Shown: in pieces, positions 59,760 through 64,000 of the stretch
How positions within the stretch are numbered: the first letter of the stretch is position 1
Layout of the letters: every line of letters begins with the position of its first letter
NCBI GenBank assembly: GCA_963681505.1
Contig: OY811971.1
Location: 18,554,234 to 18,618,233, forward strand
Direction: 5' to 3'
DNA length: 64,000 bases
Source: Eunapius fragilis
Lineage: Eukaryota > Porifera > Demospongiae > Spongillida > Spongillidae
The notes under the pieces: generated by a model
What the model was told of the DNA's origin: nothing
Database searches by the model: none
The model's input: only the letters and a program-made list of their open reading frames with translations
Translations under genes and position numbers: made by a program

Positions 59760-61199
59760 CGCGCGCCGTACCTAAACAAAAAAGCTGCCATGTAGTAGAG
59801 TTAGTTTCCTGAGTGGTTAGAAAGAGACTGTATTTTTTAAAAAATCAAAGTATATTTTGCATTGATCATAATATTTCTGCTCCCAGACTTGTAGCTGGTA
59901 CGCGTGCGCAAAATTCATGCGCGATATAACCATTAAAAATACCGCATTGAAACTTATAGCGTAGGCTTGCCCCATAGGTGGCATGAAAGACTTATGATTT
60001 AAATACGGCGGCTATTAGAGGCCGGGTGTCGTCTGGGAAGGCAAGATATTTAATTTTGCGTACATTTACATTTCAACTACACACGTCATCTCTGATGCTC
60101 CTTCCAGTACAATCTAATTTAGCGAAATGCTTAGCATTTTTGACTGAGATAACGCGCTTTCATTAATGCGATATCGACTTCCTATTTAAATTTACCACAC
60201 AATTTCTGCAAAAAATTATATTAAAAAAAGTCCAAAGCATAACATTATACCTTTAGGTGATGTCTCATTGCCATAAACGTTGGTCATTGTAACTCCATGG
60301 TGACGGGTCTAATTCCAGTCCGTATAAGAGTTAACTATAGAGAAAAAAAAAAAACTGTGCCCGCGTGTTAGGGACTCGTGATCTTTCCGCGACAACGATG
60401 ACCGGCCAATTATGTTGTAACTTATTGTCAGTGCTAACCCGACCGCAAATCCAGCCTCAATGGTTATTAATATGGTTATTAACATGTCATGTTTCAGCAC
60501 ATAACGGTTATTCACATACTATTTACTATCTAATAGCCGAAACGAGAAAAAAAATCAGTTGAAATATTTTAAAGTAGAAAACATTGTATATAAACTAAAA
60601 AAAATAGAAACATTATCAGCAAAAAATATCTACCGTATAGAGGAATTTTTTACAATAAAAAAGTCTAGATGGATTATTTTTTGCTTAATATATGCAAATT
60701 GAATTGCGGAGTCTTGACATCATTGATAGTTGATCTGACTGCAAAATGTTTTTGTTGTTGATTTGGCTCCAGTGCAGTTTAACTCTGCGCTATTTGCGAC
60801 ATCCATCTAATCTGCCAGCCAAATGTGACAGTTGCGGGACCGCTTCATGCAGTACTAGCTGTTGCTTTAATCATTTTGCACATTCTTGTATCCACACTTT
60901 GTAAATGCGTACGCCCTTGCTTTATTGCAGCCTAATGTGCGTTTTTATTATTATTGCTATCTTTACAATGTAATTGGTTCAAATCATGATCAAAGTTCAC
61001 TTCAGTGTCAAGATTCATCTTCGCTTATAACTGGTATGACATGCGGCGTGAAAAAAAGAAAGGTTATAGAAGTACTATAATGAACTACACAACTAGATTA
61101 TAAATTATCCTGCGAAATGTCATATTTGCAACATTCAACCTTTGCATTCATATGATGTGCATTGCAAATCGTCACTTATAACCAACGTGTAATTATCAA
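59760..61199. other. Intergenic spacer between convergent ALAS and the LamG-like gene
   Basis: The ALAS 3' UTR and AT-rich spacer. No exon, RNA gene or element recognised. Confidence 0.4.
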
Positions 61200-61908
61200 T
61201 CAGAATGAGTAATCTAGATTATAAATCTCAGCATTTGCAGCCGGGTACCAAGGATCACCAGCATAGACTATGAGGCTTCCAGCAAATCGACTGGTGGGTT
61301 GCTTAGCAGTATACACAGTCGCTCCAACGGTCAGCTTCACATCACGTCCATTGCACTCGAGCATAACTTTGGTACGGACATTAAATGGCAGTTTACGTGC
61401 GTCAATGCCCCAGTTTCCATTAATAGAATCGCCAATTCTACAATGCATTCGAGTGTCATCTGGAAAGAACCAAAACCCCGGTGAGCGGCTTCCCAGCGTG
61501 CAGCAGTTATCGCCAGTAGTAAAGTGCAAAATACTGCTCCAATTGCTTACTGTACCAGTTGGTACAATTTCAAATGACAGTGTGTAGTTTCCAGTTGTTC
61601 CGGAGAGTACACCAATTTGATTGCCTTTAACCAATATTGGGTGATTAGGAAGATCGGTGGACGGAAGAATTGTAGGAGGATCCGTAAGAGGAGGAGGGGG
61701 AGGAGGAGGAGGAGGTTTAGTGGGATCATTGGGAGGAGGGTTTGCTGTAAGAGGCTTATTGTTGGAATTGCATCCATCTTAGCGTTGACGTTATAGCATG
61801 GTGCAGGGCGGAAAGATTAAGATAGATTAAGCAAGGTTAGCATGCAAGAACGCTAATATGCACATGCACACACATACACGCACACACACATGTACACACG
61901 CAAGCGCG

Positions 61909-61957
<49 letters not shown>

Positions 61958-63126
61958 ACACAGACACATGCAACACACATGTATACACACGCACGCACAC
62001 CTTTGATATTGCTGGTGCCTGAGAATGCATTCAGGCATCGAAGGTAAGCTGCAGATAGAAATGAAATTAAGTCACATAGTTACAATTAACGCGTGCAGAG
62101 CCATGCACACAAGGTCATGAGCTGAATATCGGGATCCATTATAAATAAGTATGTTTTGCATGCGTGCATGCACGAAGTGCCTACAGACACCTTATTACTG
62201 AGGGGTCTAGCAAGTTGAATATATATATATTTCTGCAGGAGTGTCCTAATCGATATGTATCTAGCAGAGCGATATATAGATATCGCGCGTGTTTGTTCCT
62301 AATTCCCTGGCCTGCATGAAACGAGACCTGGGGTTATAAATAAAAAAAAACATACGCAGGTCTGAAGTGTCCAAATCGCTTTTTAATTAGCTAAAATCCT
62401 GTTGCAATTATTTTTTCCTGTTAGACTACATACAGAATGTATTTCGTTCTTAATTCAAATGGAGGTAACTAAAAATCAGAAGAAATCCCTATAAAACGCG
62501 AGCCAGGATATTCAAATGACACGTTAATTATCGCATAGCGGGTGTCAAAAGAATAGGTATGCTCCTTGCATGTTTACCTCTCGGAATCTTTGTGAAAAGC
62601 GACAATCGCAACGTCCCTTTCGTTCCCAATCAAGCATGGCCGAGTTGGCTATACAATAGTGCCATTCCGTAAACGAGCTCTGTGTTATCCGAACATATAT
62701 ATAAAGCTTAATATAGCGAATGCTGTATTAAACAAGATACTGGTACATTAACATTTATATTTTATTTAAATTTGTCGTTCAAACGTGCATAGTTCGAAAG
62801 ATAATTTAACGAGCTCTGGTCGCACGTCCTCGCGAATGGAAATTCAGTTGTCAAATTACGCTCTTATATTCAGTATACATATTGGAGAATTAAAGTGTTA
62901 TGATCCGAAACTAACCAGTTTTGCATATCCCATCATCGTACACCGCCTTTGGATATCCTCCGCTGTACCCAGTTGTGGCAACAGCGCGGTTGCTTTCTAC
63001 CGCCGTTATAGCTTCCGTATCGCTAGTAGTGTTCTTAGAATCTAACCTGTTCGCTGCCCCACAGATAGCAGAAAGTACAAGGTACATGGCTATCGTCCAC
63101 TGCAGCTTAGCGCACTCCATTTCCAT
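61200..63126 (-). CDS. Secreted protein with proline-rich linker and lectin/LamG-like domain
   Basis: Three exons with matching phases: 62916-63126, 62001-62048, 61200-61777 (278 aa from the ATG at 63126; an in-frame ATG at 63156 would add 10 residues). The start region MEMECAKLQWTIAMYLVLSA is a signal peptide. The middle contains YDDGICKTAYLRCLNAFSGT, then DGCNSN, perhaps one small Cys-bonded module. A Pro-rich hinge follows ([18 protein letters not shown]). The C-terminal 140 residues (YTLSFEIVPTGTVSNWSSIL, GDNCCTLGSRSPGFWFFPDD, SLIVYAGDPWYPAANAEIYN) look like a concanavalin/LamG-type beta sandwich, as in uncharacterised extracellular proteins of marine invertebrates. It may bind carbohydrate; inferred. 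Weak conservation makes the exact family open. Confidence 0.7.
61907..61952. repeat. CG/CA microsatellite in intron 2 of the LamG-like gene
   Basis: CGCGCGCG followed by a CA run of about 35 bp. Confidence 0.85.
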
Positions 63127-63156
63127 GAGACAAGTTTGAACGTTGCGACTGCGCAT

Positions 63157-64000
63157 CGACTCCAACACATCAATTAATGAGACGTTTCTCTAAGTATAAG
63201 GTGCGAGGAATGCATTTCCGGCGTCACGCACGTTCCTTTTTTTTTAATTCATGAACGTACACTTCTTGAGAGCCTATTTTAAAGATCCTAATACACTTAT
63301 TTGTACATGCAGGAAACTTAACCTACTATACACGGAGTGTAAACGTAATAGATTACAGGTCCACCTTAGATGCGCTATATATTAAAAATAACAAAAACAA
63401 CCCTATGCGACGATATAGCAGCATGCATGCATATTACGATTCCTGGTGTTAACGGTTAAATTCAAATTGAAACGGCAGTTCTGGTCTTACTTGTTTCATG
63501 GTGTTGGCAGGCACAAATAGGCATACCAATCGCTTCAGATGGGCTGGGCTTCATTTATAAATGGTGAAATTTTCATGACATGGCTAGCAACTGCGGACAT
63601 GAATTATTTGAATTCCGTAATTTTTTGGATCTTGCTTAACCTCCCGACCTCTTAAAAAGTAAACAATACCCACAGGGGCTCTTTTTTGTCGGTTTACGCA
63701 CCACTCTGCAGGGTTCTTTACGTCCGCTAAGTAGGCCACACCAACACTATACTGCTCACAACAAGAGCAGCCTTGTTACAGGCAATCCACCATCCGCAAG
63801 AGGACAATAGAAAAGCGAGGGAATATTTATTCTTCATCACGGGACTATTATCACGATCCATCCTGCCATTCACGAATGCGCTTTCAGCACGCCCTGATAC
63901 AATTCCAACGATCACACATACACGCCTTACTACTTATGTTAAGGAACGTAGCGATGAGTAAATATGAAGTGGCCATTTGATTTGAATAACATGTAGCTTG
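63157..64000. other. Terminal spacer
   Basis: Upstream region of the LamG-like gene; AT-rich. No further gene recognised up to the window end. Confidence 0.35.

Overview
The window is nuclear DNA of an animal. Coding sequence is cut by many short GT-AG introns, and the intron-bearing genes recovered are typical of metazoans: UPF2, a PKA type II regulatory subunit, a BRPF-type chromatin reader and 5-aminolevulinate synthase. Introns and spacers are full of CA/GT microsatellites, purine-rich minisatellites, long homopolymer G/C tracts and decayed transposons. An early-branching marine invertebrate such as a sponge would fit (long ankyrin arrays, an intronless kinase fused to an ADP-ribosyltransferase-like domain, a bacterial-looking HEAT protein), but the phylum is inference and no marker here settles it.

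Layout. 0-1.3 kb: the start of an ankyrin-repeat gene (minus strand) that runs off the window. 1.9-5.7 kb: a small hAT-like MITE and a scrambled, inverted partial copy of the 3' half of UPF2. 8.6-10.3 kb: an intronless kinase/coiled-coil/PARP-like fusion gene (minus). 10.3-18 kb: a mobile-element graveyard (foldback elements, an integrase-like fragment between palindrome-rich ends, an LTR-retrotransposon 5' end with gag, a second UPF2 exon fragment, a MITE with poly-G arms). 18.2-34.7 kb: the intact UPF2 gene (minus, 32 coding exons, 1252 aa by my splice reading). Its introns carry a tRNA-Leu-like gene, a 43-bp minisatellite, a Merlin-type DNA transposon and a Penelope-like reverse transcriptase remnant. 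35.1-37.1 kb: a small intronless HEAT-like gene and a six-exon secreted EGF-like gene (both plus). 37.4-40.9 kb: the PKA type II regulatory subunit (minus, 15 exons, 389 aa). 42.3-44.0 kb: a Harbinger-like element with a hAT-like MITE nested in it. 44.7-54.1 kb: the BRPF gene (minus, 10 exons). 54.6-59.8 kb: erythroid/housekeeping-type ALAS (plus, 6 exons, 610 aa). 61.2-63.1 kb: a three-exon secreted protein with a lectin/LamG-like domain (minus).

The genes do not form a pathway. Two pairs are head to head with short shared spacers (UPF2/HEAT, 429 bp; BRPF/ALAS, 491 bp), so shared bidirectional promoters are plausible. For UPF2, PKA-R, ALAS, EGF and the LamG-like gene the reading frame closes across every proposed splice junction. 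The BRPF gene closes everywhere except in exon 8, where one base is in excess.
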